NCBI GenBank assembly: GCA_024278415.1
Contig: JAJRTI010000778.1
Location: 1-32,537 of the forward strand
Length of the DNA stretch: 32,537 nt
Direction: 5' to 3'
Origin: Planctomycetota bacterium
GTDB lineage: Bacteria; Planctomycetota; Brocadiia; JAJRTI01
This document shows positions 20,986 through 27,653 of this stretch, in pieces (position 1 is the first letter of the stretch; each line of letters begins with the position of its first letter). A model generated the notes under the pieces. That model worked only from the letters and a program-made list of their open reading frames with translations. It was not told the origin of the DNA and did not search any database. The position numbers and the translations under genes were made by a program.

Positions 20986-21033
20986 CCCTCCTTGCCTTTC
21001 CGCTTGGCCCGCCGATCGGAAAGGCAAGGAGGG
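20986..21033. repeat. Perfect 17-bp inverted repeat
   Basis: CCCTCCTTGCCTTTCCG at 20986-21002 is repeated in inverse at 21017-21033, with a 14-base loop. It lies upstream of the sigma-54 regulator in a region without genes; no T-tract is adjacent. Function unknown. Confidence 0.75.
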
Positions 21034-21178
21034 GGGGAGACTGGGCGCAGAAGGTCGAAGGAGCAGCCGAAAGTAGGTTCCTCGCTGTTTGGTGTGGGCC
21101 GAATGGCAGTACGGCTCGCTGGGGAGTCGCAGGATGCGAAGCGCGGGGCACTCATGTGGCTGGCCGGGGCACGGCCTC

Positions 21179-21380
21179 GGCCCTGAAAGGGCCACACATA
21201 CCAGCCCAGGGCGAAGCCCTGGGTAGCGGTCCATCATCAGTAGCTCTGAGCCCTGAAAGGGCGTGACATCTCGTCGCGGCCGGTTGTCCATGTCTCGCCC
21301 TTTCAGGGCTTGCGGAGTGGGTTGTCGACGTTTTCCCGGGGCTGCGCCACGGGCTGGTATGTCACGCCCCGGTGGGGCGA
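21179..21380. repeat. Cluster of REP-like palindromic units
   Basis: Units combine a GCCCT-GAA-AGGGC hairpin, a spacer resembling GTGACATACCAG and a CCCAGGGC-GAA-GCCCTGGG hairpin. Forward copies start at 21179 and 21250; inverted copies lie at 21291-21309 and 21335-21380 (with CCCCGG-rich stems). The copies at 21250-21268 and 21291-21309 match at 18 of 19 bases. The remaining parts of 20861-21747 hold no gene that I can support. Confidence 0.75.
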
Positions 21381-21747
21381 GTGGCCTCTTGCGCCAACGC
21401 CATTTGACAGCTGTCATCCAGTGCCCTGCCGCGCGGCCAAGGCCAATGCGTCCAAGAGCAAGACAAGTTGCGCGATGGGCACTACCCACACGAAACAGCG
21501 AGGAACCCGAAAGTATACCGCTTCTGGGTCGGGCTCCAAAGCATGAATGTGGCGCTTTTCGCTATGCATGAGGTTTTGTCTCACAACGAAACGAGGGTGT
21601 CATCTGACGTAACACACTCATGCAAGGTGTCTTGCGCTTCCCCTGTGCCCATGGCACGGCCTTTGGTATGCAGCGGCAGTCTGCTTCAAACCGTGATAGG
21701 TGCAGAGCCTTATCCTCTCAATCCCATCACATTTTGGGAACAGAACG

Positions 21748-21831
21748 ATGAACATCCCCGCCATGACGGAAGTGAAGAACGCGGCGCGTTGGGGCGGCTA
21801 GCTCGCCGGTGGCGCGGTCGTCGCCAACGAG
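21748..21831 (+). other. In-frame N-terminal extension of the next gene, interrupted by a TAG codon
   Basis: ATG 21748 opens 17 codons (MNIPAMTEVKNAARWGG), then TAG at 21799-21801, then LAGGAVVANE leading without frame change into the 567-codon frame. Replacing TAG by CAG would give a smooth GGQLAGGAVVANE. An in-frame stop at 21697 limits extension further upstream. TAG is an ordinary stop in three other genes here (5382, 7571 and, on the minus strand, 7962-7964), so wholesale reassignment is unlikely. Sequence error, recent nonsense mutation or readthrough are the options. Confidence 0.65.
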
Positions 21832-23535
21832 TTGGCCAAGGTCAACGTTGTGTCTCGCACGCTCGATCATGTCGAGTCGATGCTCGTGAACGACATTGCC
21901 TCGATCGTGGGCCAGACCTCGGCCATCGCTACCGTGGACACACTTGCGTTCGTGGCCGGTGTGGGAGTGTTGGGCCTGGCCATGCACGTGATCAAGCGCC
22001 GGCGCAAACGGCAGGACTTCTTGAGGCAGACGCATCAGGAAGAAGCCGAGCCGCGCAAGTTCCGGCCGTTCTGGCGCGCGGCGCTTGGCAGTGGCGGTGC
22101 ATGCGTCGCGCGTGTGGCTGGAGCAACGTTGGCCGCGGGCCTCATACTCGGTTCCTACGAGTGGGTCTCGGCCGCGGTGTCTGCTGCCAACGCTTGGCTG
22201 GGGGGCCTGCTGCCTCAGGCCGCGTCGCCTGCGCTGCGCGTGCTCGCCGGCCTCGCGCTCATCGAGGTCTCTGGCCGGCTCTACGCCCGCGCGGTCAGCC
22301 GCAAGCACCCGCCGATCTTCATGCGCTACTACGTGGACGGGTTCATGGCGCCGACGCGCTTCTTCCATCCCAAGACCATGAACATCCGGCGCTCGCTCCT
22401 GGTGCTGCGCGCACAGTCGGAAGAGACGCGCGGCATGCACTCGAAGACCGTCATGTGCGCCAAGGTGCGGTCCAAGGACTACCGTTCCGGCAAGTCCAAG
22501 GACATGTGGATGGCGTACCGTTCGGACTTGGAGCCGCACGAGGTCGAGCGCGAACTCACCACGCGCGACGCGGAAGCCGTGCTGACGTTCCTCCGCGAGC
22601 ACGCGGACACCAACGAGACGATCTGCGCGAGCAACATCGCCGACCTGGCCGACCAGACCGGCCTGTACGCCGCGGCGGACCGCGGCGAGTTCAACGCCGA
22701 AGACAAGACCATCGACACGTTCGACGTGGGCCGCATCGTGAAGGCGGTCGTACACACGGGGACCGACGACGTGGCCCAGTTGGACGTGGAGCAACTCGTG
22801 AAGCGCCTCAACCACGAGACGCTCTACAACATTGGCGGCTATTTCCAGGCCAACGTGTACGACGGCAAGCCGTTCTCGTTGCGCGTGTCGATGCGAGAGA
22901 ACATCGTGCAGAGCGACGCGATCTCGCGCGATCCCCGCGGCGGGTACGGCGCCGACTATGCGGAGAAGGGCGACATGCTCATGGTGTTCCAGTACCGCTG
23001 CTACGAGTCCGGCAAGCGCGACTCCGACGACTCGTGGGTCGAAGCCGGCGCGGCTGGGGCCGGGGCCGGCTCCGGCGCGACGAACGTGGTCCGAGAGGAC
23101 CGCAAAGCGTGGAACCAGCTCATGCGCCACGGTCTCGGCAGGTCGTACCTGATCTACTGGGGCGACAAGACGTACATCTACGACGAATCGTGGTTCCGAT
23201 CCGGCAAGTTCGTCACCGAGTTGATCCCCGGCCTCCACGGCCGGGAGCATGCGATCCGGCGTATCGGCTACGTGTACGACTACGACGGCTCGATCGTGGC
23301 CAAGGTGACCGACGACCCGGCGACGGTGCTGGCCAAGGCGCTGGGCAACTGCAACCGCATGGTCGACGTGTACGACGCGGCCCTGGCCCGCGACGAGAAC
23401 TTCGGCGCGCTGCTCTGCGCACTGTCCCGCTTCCTCACCTACCAGCACAAGTACCGGCGCAACCGCATCCAAGAGGTGCTGCCGGTCTCCGCGCCCTTCG
23501 GCGGCGCGGACGCGGACGTGGCTGGGCAGGTGTAA
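21832..23535 (+). CDS. Unrecognised membrane protein with large soluble C-terminal domain
   Basis: A 567-residue frame that I do not recognise. Two or three membrane spans lie in the first 170 residues ('LAFVAGVGVLGLAMHVI', 'VAGATLAAGLILGSYEWVS', 'ALRVLAGLALIEVSG') with a basic loop RRRKRQDF between them. About 390 soluble residues follow, rich in Asp, Tyr and Arg and ending 'CALSRFLTYQHKYRRNRI', with a Gly/Ala-rich linker (AGAAGAGAGSGA) near 405. TTG 21832 is the first codon after the in-frame TAG that can start; it lacks a good SD, as do GTG 21850 and ATG 21880. The original start is probably ATG 21748. The long uninterrupted frame with normal codon use argues that it is, or was until recently, functional. 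First of three adjacent membrane-protein genes. Confidence 0.75.
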   Translation: MAKVNVVSRTLDHVESMLVNDIASIVGQTSAIATVDTLAFVAGVGVLGLAMHVIKRRRKRQDFLRQTHQEEAEPRKFRPFWRAALGSGGACVARVAGATLAAGLILGSYEWVSAAVSAANAWLGGLLPQAASPALRVLAGLALIEVSGRLYARAVSRKHPPIFMRYYVDGFMAPTRFFHPKTMNIRRSLLVLRAQSEETRGMHSKTVMCAKVRSKDYRSGKSKDMWMAYRSDLEPHEVERELTTRDAEAVLTFLREHADTNETICASNIADLADQTGLYAAADRGEFNAEDKTIDTFDVGRIVKAVVHTGTDDVAQLDVEQLVKRLNHETLYNIGGYFQANVYDGKPFSLRVSMRENIVQSDAISRDPRGGYGADYAEKGDMLMVFQYRCYESGKRDSDDSWVEAGAAGAGAGSGATNVVREDRKAWNQLMRHGLGRSYLIYWGDKTYIYDESWFRSGKFVTELIPGLHGREHAIRRIGYVYDYDGSIVAKVTDDPATVLAKALGNCNRMVDVYDAALARDENFGALLCALSRFLTYQHKYRRNRIQEVLPVSAPFGGADADVAGQV

Positions 23536-23621
23536 CTCTCTTGGCCGCGCCGGGCTTGGCGGAGCGCAGAGACGGCCGGGTCTCTCTGCGCCCCACCGAG
23601 TCCGCCGCGGCTCCCTTTGCC

Positions 23622-23888
23622 ATGTCTATCCCACTCGACATCCCTGCGCTCTTGGCGCTGGCGTTCCTCGCGTGCTCATGCTGGGGCGCGGCGCATTGGC
23701 TCCTCGCCCTGTGCAACTGCCGCCGCGGCCGATGGCTGCGGGCGCTGTTCACGCCACTGGGCGCGTGGCGCGCCCGCAACTTCACCGCGCACGGCAATTA
23801 CCACCGCCGGCTCGCGCTCGCGGCCCTTGCGCTCGCGGCCGGCATCATGGCGCTGCTGAGCGCAGTGCCGCTCGTCGCAGCCGGCTGA
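23622..23888 (+). CDS. Small membrane protein, two spans, unrecognised
   Basis: An 88-residue protein with two hydrophobic spans (about 6-29 and 63-86) and a basic linker (CRRGRWLRALF, then WRARNF) between them. No family recognised. It follows the 567-residue membrane gene by 86 nt, in which a 9-bp hairpin (GCGCAGAGA at 23564-23572 with its complement at 23583-23591) may modulate read-through. The ATG at 23622 has no clear SD, so the start is less sure than the frame. Sixteen bases separate it from the next gene, suggesting one operon. Confidence 0.6.
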   Translation: MSIPLDIPALLALAFLACSCWGAAHWLLALCNCRRGRWLRALFTPLGAWRARNFTAHGNYHRRLALAALALAAGIMALLSAVPLVAAG

Positions 23889-23904
23889 CGAAGGGAGAGA
23901 TCAC

Positions 23905-24846
23905 ATGTTGCTGCTTGCAGGTATCCTACTGTGGCGGATCATCCGAGGCCGCGGCGTGGCCCGGCGCGTCGCTATTGGCCTGTCCATCGCCATCGCGGTC
24001 GCGATCGCCTGCGCGGGCTGCGACGGCGGCTCGGAGCAGATCAAGCAGGAAGTGGCCAAGACCATCCGGCACATGCGCCAGTCCCGCAACGCGTACGACG
24101 TGGGCTACGCGGCCGGCCAGGAGGCCGCGCGGGCCAAACTCGAGAGCTGGCGCGCGCGGTCGAACATCGGTTGGGGGTTCGTTGTAGGGCTCGTCGCGGG
24201 GCTCTGCCTGGTCGCCATGCTCAACGCGAGGCGCATCGAGGACGCACTAAGCCGGCGCCGCGCGCGGCGCGGCTCAACGCAACTGGTCGGCGTGGCGTCG
24301 CTGCGCCTCGACCCGGAAGTGCGCGACCTTGCGGACATGCTCGCCGGCCGCCACACGCGGCTCAAGGAGCGCATCCACGCCGAGCGCAGCCCGGCGCGGC
24401 GCCGGTTCCTGGCCCAAGTGCAGGCTGACGTAGACGCGCTCGTGGGCCGCGCGGTGCACATGCTGTCCGTGCTCCAAGAGCTTAACGACGGCATGCGCGA
24501 GGCCTCGACCGGGCGCACGCGCAGCGGCGTGTCATCGCAAGCCGGCAAGTCCGACATGTGGCGCGACAGCGTGCGCCGCGCGGAAGCCGACATGGCCCAG
24601 TGCAAGGCGAAGCTCTGGGCCACAATCGACGCGATCGACTCGATCACCCTCCGGCTCGCCGGTCTCAAGCTTGCCAGCCTGGACGCCGGCGCGATCTCCA
24701 AGATGGCCGCGGAGATCAACAGCCAGATCGAGAGCGTCGAGCAGGCGTACAAGAGCCTGGCGCTCGATGCGCCGCCCCGGCGCGCCCGCGTCGTCAACCG
24801 CCCGAGAGAGACCACACCCCCGCGGCAATCTGCGCGGCCACGATGA
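23905..24846 (+). CDS. Unrecognised membrane protein with coiled-coil C-terminus
   Basis: A 313-residue protein with an N-terminal span (AIGLSIAIAVAIACAGC), about 60 mostly charged residues, a second span (GWGFVVGLVAGLCLVAML), then about 200 helical, Arg-rich residues that look like a coiled coil. The C after 'ACAG' could be a lipidated cysteine, but the -3 position is Cys, not the usual Leu, so I do not call a lipoprotein. The start at 23905 is supported by GGGAGAG seven bases upstream. The topology suggests a short periplasmic loop and a long cytoplasmic tail, or the reverse. No family recognised. Its 3' end overlaps the convergent DUF1294 gene by 53 bases. Confidence 0.75.
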   Translation: MLLLAGILLWRIIRGRGVARRVAIGLSIAIAVAIACAGCDGGSEQIKQEVAKTIRHMRQSRNAYDVGYAAGQEAARAKLESWRARSNIGWGFVVGLVAGLCLVAMLNARRIEDALSRRRARRGSTQLVGVASLRLDPEVRDLADMLAGRHTRLKERIHAERSPARRRFLAQVQADVDALVGRAVHMLSVLQELNDGMREASTGRTRSGVSSQAGKSDMWRDSVRRAEADMAQCKAKLWATIDAIDSITLRLAGLKLASLDAGAISKMAAEINSQIESVEQAYKSLALDAPPRRARVVNRPRETTPPRQSARPR

Positions 24847-25177
24847 GCCAGAACCAGACGCGGAAGCTGAGCTTCTGCGTCTTGTGCCGGAACATCTGCA
24901 TGCCGGCGAACGCTCCCGCCGACCCGCCTAGCAGCGCGAGGCCCAGAAGGACGAGTTCCGGCACGCGCAGCCGCTGGGCCCGCGCGAGGCGCTTGTCCAG
25001 GCCGTACGCTACGAACGCGGCCACGTTGATCGCGGCCAGCCACCACGCCCAGACCGGCCCGCCCAGCCCGTAGCGCATGCCCGCCACGGCCGCGACGATG
25101 GCGACGAGAAATGGAACGCCAAAGAGAAGGGTGGGGTTCCGGTGTGGAGGCAAAGGCAAGCTCCCAGGGAACTGCAC
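24794..25177 (-). CDS. DUF1294 membrane protein
   Basis: A DUF1294 protein of about 127 residues, a small inner-membrane family of unknown function. Diagnostic segments: 'NVAAFVAYGLDKRLARAQRLRVPE', 'LGGSAGAFAGMQMFRHKTQK'. Three or four membrane spans. The start is uncertain: GTG 25177 is taken because the open frame further upstream translates the inverted repeat at 25204-25294 into SYSSSYSSS and is unlikely to be protein; no SD is visible at any candidate. A possible promoter (TTGACT 25333-25338, TATACC 25312-25317, only 15 bases apart) would put the repeat hairpin in the 5' leader. Confidence 0.78.
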   Translation of the reverse strand: MQFPGSLPLPPHRNPTLLFGVPFLVAIVAAVAGMRYGLGGPVWAWWLAAINVAAFVAYGLDKRLARAQRLRVPELVLLGLALLGGSAGAFAGMQMFRHKTQKLSFRVWFWLIVAAQIAAGVWSLSGG

Positions 25178-25203
25178 ATCGTTGACCAACAACGCGCTGC
25201 CGC

Positions 25204-25294
25204 TCGTCCTACTCTTCGTCTTACTCTTCGTCTTACTCTCTGCCCCATCGGGTCGCCCAGTTTTCGGAATCGAGTAAGACGAAGAGTAGGACGA
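25204..25294. repeat. Inverted repeat built from 12-base GAGTARGACGAA units
   Basis: Arms of at least 21 perfectly paired bases lie at 25206-25226 and 25272-25292, extended by two bases at the outer ends. Each arm consists of near-copies of a 12-base unit (GAAGAGTAGGAC / GAAGAGTAAGAC). A related element lies at 32019-32103. Its position upstream of DUF1294 suggests a leader hairpin. Confidence 0.8.
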
Positions 25295-25348
25295 AGAGTA
25301 GGAGGCGCGAAGGTATAGGGGGCACGCCTCCAAGTCAAGCCGCGGCCC

Positions 25349-25377
25349 TTGACAGCAACTCCCCGACCCCGTACATT
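25349..25377 (+). promoter_or_regulatory. Sigma-70 promoter of the cobA/hemD gene
   Basis: A consensus TTGACA at 25349-25354 is followed by 17 bases and TACATT (25372-25377, four of six). The transcript would begin about 55 nt before the start codon. I see no cobalamin riboswitch or other structured leader in 25378-25439. Confidence 0.6.
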
Positions 25378-25439
25378 CTCACCAGAGCCCTCGTTGCGGG
25401 GGTCACCGATACGGAACACGCAGTAGGTAGCACTCCTCC

Positions 25440-26954
25440 ATGCCCGTCTATCTCATCGGTTCGGGTCCGGGCGATCCCGACCTCATCTCCGTCAAAGGCC
25501 TCCGCTGCATCGAGTCCGCGGACGTCATCATCTACGACTACCTCGCGCCCGCGGAACTGCTCGCCCATGCGCCCAAGGGCTGCGAGCTTGTTTACGTGGG
25601 CAAGAAGGGCGGCCAGACGCACATTACGCAAGACGAGATCAACGCGATCCTCGTGGACAAGGCCAAGCCCGGCGGCAACGTGGCGCGGCTCAAGGGCGGC
25701 GACCCGTTCGTGTTCGGTCGCGGGGGCGAAGAGGCGCTCGTGCTCGCGGAGCACGGCATCCCGTTTGAAATCGTGCCCGGCGTCACGTCCGGCATCGCCG
25801 CGCCGGCGTACGCCGGCATCCCGGTCACGCACCGCGGCCTTTCATCCACATTCGCGGTCTGCACCGCGCACGAAGACCCCACCAAGCCGGAGTCCGCGAT
25901 CGACTGGGACGCGCTCGCGCGGCTGGGCACGGTGTGCTTCTACATGGGCGCGCGCAACCTGCCCAACGTGGCCAAGAAACTCGTCGCAGCCGGCAAGCCC
26001 CCCGAGACGCCGGTCGCGGTGATTCGCTGGGGCGCGACGTACCGGCAGGAGACGGTCGTGGGCACGCTGGCCGACATCGTGGAGAAGGCCGCGCACCTTG
26101 CGCCCCCGGTCATGACTGTGGTCGGCGAGGTCGCGGGGCTGCGCGAGCAACTGAAATGGTTCGAGTCCAAGCCGCTGTTCGGCCGCACCGTGCTCGTGAC
26201 GCGCACGCGGCAGCAGGCGAGCGAACTGCGGGAGCGCCTTGTGGCGCAGGGCGCCCGCGTCATCGAGATGCCCACCATCCAGATCGTGGAGCCCACGGAC
26301 TGGTCCGCAGCCGACGCAGCGATGGATGAACTGGCGAGCTTCGATTGGATCGTGTTCACCAGCCCCAACGGCGTGTCGCGGTTCATGGACCGGCTCGCCG
26401 CGCAAGGCCACGATGCGCGCGCACTGGCCCTGTGCGACATCGCGGTCATCGGCCCAGCCACGAACAAGCGGCTTGCGGAGTGCCATCTCATGGCGGATCT
26501 GGCGCCGGAGGTGCACACGTCCGAAGGACTGCTCGAAGCCTTTGCCAAGATCGACCTCAGCGGCGCCCGCGTGCTGCTGGCGCGCGCCGAGGACGTGCCC
26601 GATGTGCTTCCCGTCGGCTTGGCCGAGCAGGGCGCGGAGGTCGTGGAAGCCCCGGTCTACAAGACGGTCCTGCCAGACACGTTCGACGAGCAGGCTCTCG
26701 ACGCGCTGGCCGCGGGCGAGGTGGACGTGGTCACGTTTACGAGCAGCTCCACCGTGGAGAATTTCAAGAAGTGCCTCGAATCCGCCGGCGTCGCCCTGCC
26801 GCCGGCCATGCGCTATGCGAGCATCGGGCCCGTGACGACCGAGACCGCGCAGCGCCTCGGGTTCGACGTGCAGATCGAGGCGGAAGGCATCACGATCGCG
26901 AGTCTGGTCGATGCGATTGTGCAGCGACTCGCGGGCGTAAAGCGTGAAACGTAA
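25440..26954 (+). CDS. cobA/hemD: Fused uroporphyrinogen-III C-methyltransferase and uroporphyrinogen-III synthase
   Basis: A 504-residue fusion for tetrapyrrole synthesis. Residues 1-243 are the SAM-dependent methyltransferase CobA/SUMT (VYLIGSGPGDPDLISVKG, 'YDYLAP', RLKGGDPFVFGRGGEE, 'PGVTSGIAAPAYAGIPVTHRG', 'VVGEV'), which makes precorrin-2. Residues about 250-500 are HemD ('TVLVTRTRQQASELRERL', 'FDWIVFTSPNGVSRFM', 'TFTSSSTVENF'), which closes hydroxymethylbilane to uroporphyrinogen III. Such fusions are known in several phyla. The start has no strong SD, but the reading frame and family N-terminus fit ATG 25440. The last six codons (GVKRET) and the stop lie inside a heptad-repeat element, so the C-terminus has probably been rewritten by that repeat. 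Confidence 0.95.
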   Translation: MPVYLIGSGPGDPDLISVKGLRCIESADVIIYDYLAPAELLAHAPKGCELVYVGKKGGQTHITQDEINAILVDKAKPGGNVARLKGGDPFVFGRGGEEALVLAEHGIPFEIVPGVTSGIAAPAYAGIPVTHRGLSSTFAVCTAHEDPTKPESAIDWDALARLGTVCFYMGARNLPNVAKKLVAAGKPPETPVAVIRWGATYRQETVVGTLADIVEKAAHLAPPVMTVVGEVAGLREQLKWFESKPLFGRTVLVTRTRQQASELRERLVAQGARVIEMPTIQIVEPTDWSAADAAMDELASFDWIVFTSPNGVSRFMDRLAAQGHDARALALCDIAVIGPATNKRLAECHLMADLAPEVHTSEGLLEAFAKIDLSGARVLLARAEDVPDVLPVGLAEQGAEVVEAPVYKTVLPDTFDEQALDALAAGEVDVVTFTSSSTVENFKKCLESAGVALPPAMRYASIGPVTTETAQRLGFDVQIEAEGITIASLVDAIVQRLAGVKRET

Positions 26955-27025
26955 AACGTAATGCGTAATGCGTAATGCGTGACGAACGGGCAGCTCCCCT
27001 TACGTTTTACGTTTTACGCTTTACG
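26936..27025. repeat. Palindromic heptad-repeat element between cobA/hemD and glnB
   Basis: Seven consecutive seven-base units (CGTAAAG, CGTGAAA, CGTAAAA, three CGTAATG, CGTGACG) fill 26936-26984. The inverse of the first 26 bases recurs at 27000-27025 with one mismatch, so a 26-bp stem can form. It contains the cobA/hemD stop codon (26952-26954) and ends 20 bases before the glnB ATG. Confidence 0.85.
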
Positions 27026-27045
27026 TCTCACCCAGGAGCATCCCC

Positions 27046-27387
27046 ATGTTGCGCAAGATCGAGTGTTTCATCCAGCCGTACAAGCTGGACGAGCTGAAGC
27101 TGGCGCTGATCGAGGCCGGCGCCGACGGCATGAGTGTGACGCAGTGCCAGGGCTTCGGCCGGCACCGTGGCATTGGCGAAGGCGACAAGCCCGAGGCCGC
27201 GCCGCGCCTCTTGCCCAAGACGAAGGTCGAAATCGTGGTCGAGGAGGACGAGGTGGAGCGTTTCATCTCGCTCATCAAAGACCTCGCGCGCACCGGCAGT
27301 ATCGGGGCCGGCAAAATCTTCGTGCTGCCGGTGGAGGACGCGATCCGCATCAGCACGGACGAGGTTGGGGTGAGTGCGATCCGCTAA
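27046..27387 (+). CDS. glnB: PII-family nitrogen regulatory protein
   Basis: A 113-residue PII signal protein, normally a trimer sensing ATP/ADP and 2-oxoglutarate. Characteristic parts: 'IECFIQPYKLDELKLALIEAG', VTQCQGFGR, LPKTKVEIVVEE and 'GSIGAGKIFVLPVEDAIRI'. The T-loop (about 40-57) reads RHRGIGEGDKPEAAPRLLPK: it is one residue shorter than in E. coli GlnB and has no tyrosine at the uridylylation position 51. The start follows AGGAG by seven bases. Its stop TAA is part of the CTAA target duplication of the inserted element 27388-27627. Before that insertion the glutamate dehydrogenase gene would have followed closely, so PII probably belonged to its operon. Confidence 0.93.
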   Translation: MLRKIECFIQPYKLDELKLALIEAGADGMSVTQCQGFGRHRGIGEGDKPEAAPRLLPKTKVEIVVEEDEVERFISLIKDLARTGSIGAGKIFVLPVEDAIRISTDEVGVSAIR

Positions 27388-27627
27388 CCCGCATTTCTCA
27401 CCAGCCCGGGATAGAAGTGTCGGAAAAGTTGCCGTCTGAAGACCTTCCGGCCAACTCGGACGCGTGAGTTGAGCAACACCCTGCACGCGTCGCATCGGCG
27501 GGCTGGCCCTTCGGGCGAGCCCAGTCGGGCGCCGCTGCTGCGTTGCACGGCGCTCGACGTGCCCGAGCACGCCTTCGCGACAGTGCGCCTTGCATCGACA
27601 CCCGCCTGAACTCGTGAGAAATGCGGG
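27388..27627. mobile_element. 240-bp MITE-like element between glnB and gdhA
   Basis: Perfect 14-bp terminal inverted repeats (CCCGCATTTCTCAC at 27388-27401, its inverse at 27614-27627) are flanked by the direct repeat CTAA (27384-27387 and 27628-27631). That is the structure of a small non-autonomous transposable element with a 4-bp target duplication. No transposase fits inside. Ends beginning CCC with 4-bp duplications suggest an IS1380-like parent, but that is recollection. Removing the element and one CTAA restores a glnB-gdhA gap of 26 bases. Confidence 0.85.
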
Positions 27628-27653
27628 CTAACCCATCGAGGAGATCGAAAAGC

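Noticed and set aside
21799..21801. TAG as a reassigned sense codon in this organism
   Set aside because: TAG ends the genes at 5384, 7573 and 7962 (minus) at places where the family C-terminus is complete, so general reassignment does not fit.
23939..24010. Lipoprotein signal in the 313-residue protein
   Set aside because: The ACAGC stretch has Cys at -3 and lies after a long basic N-terminus; a transmembrane anchor explains it better.
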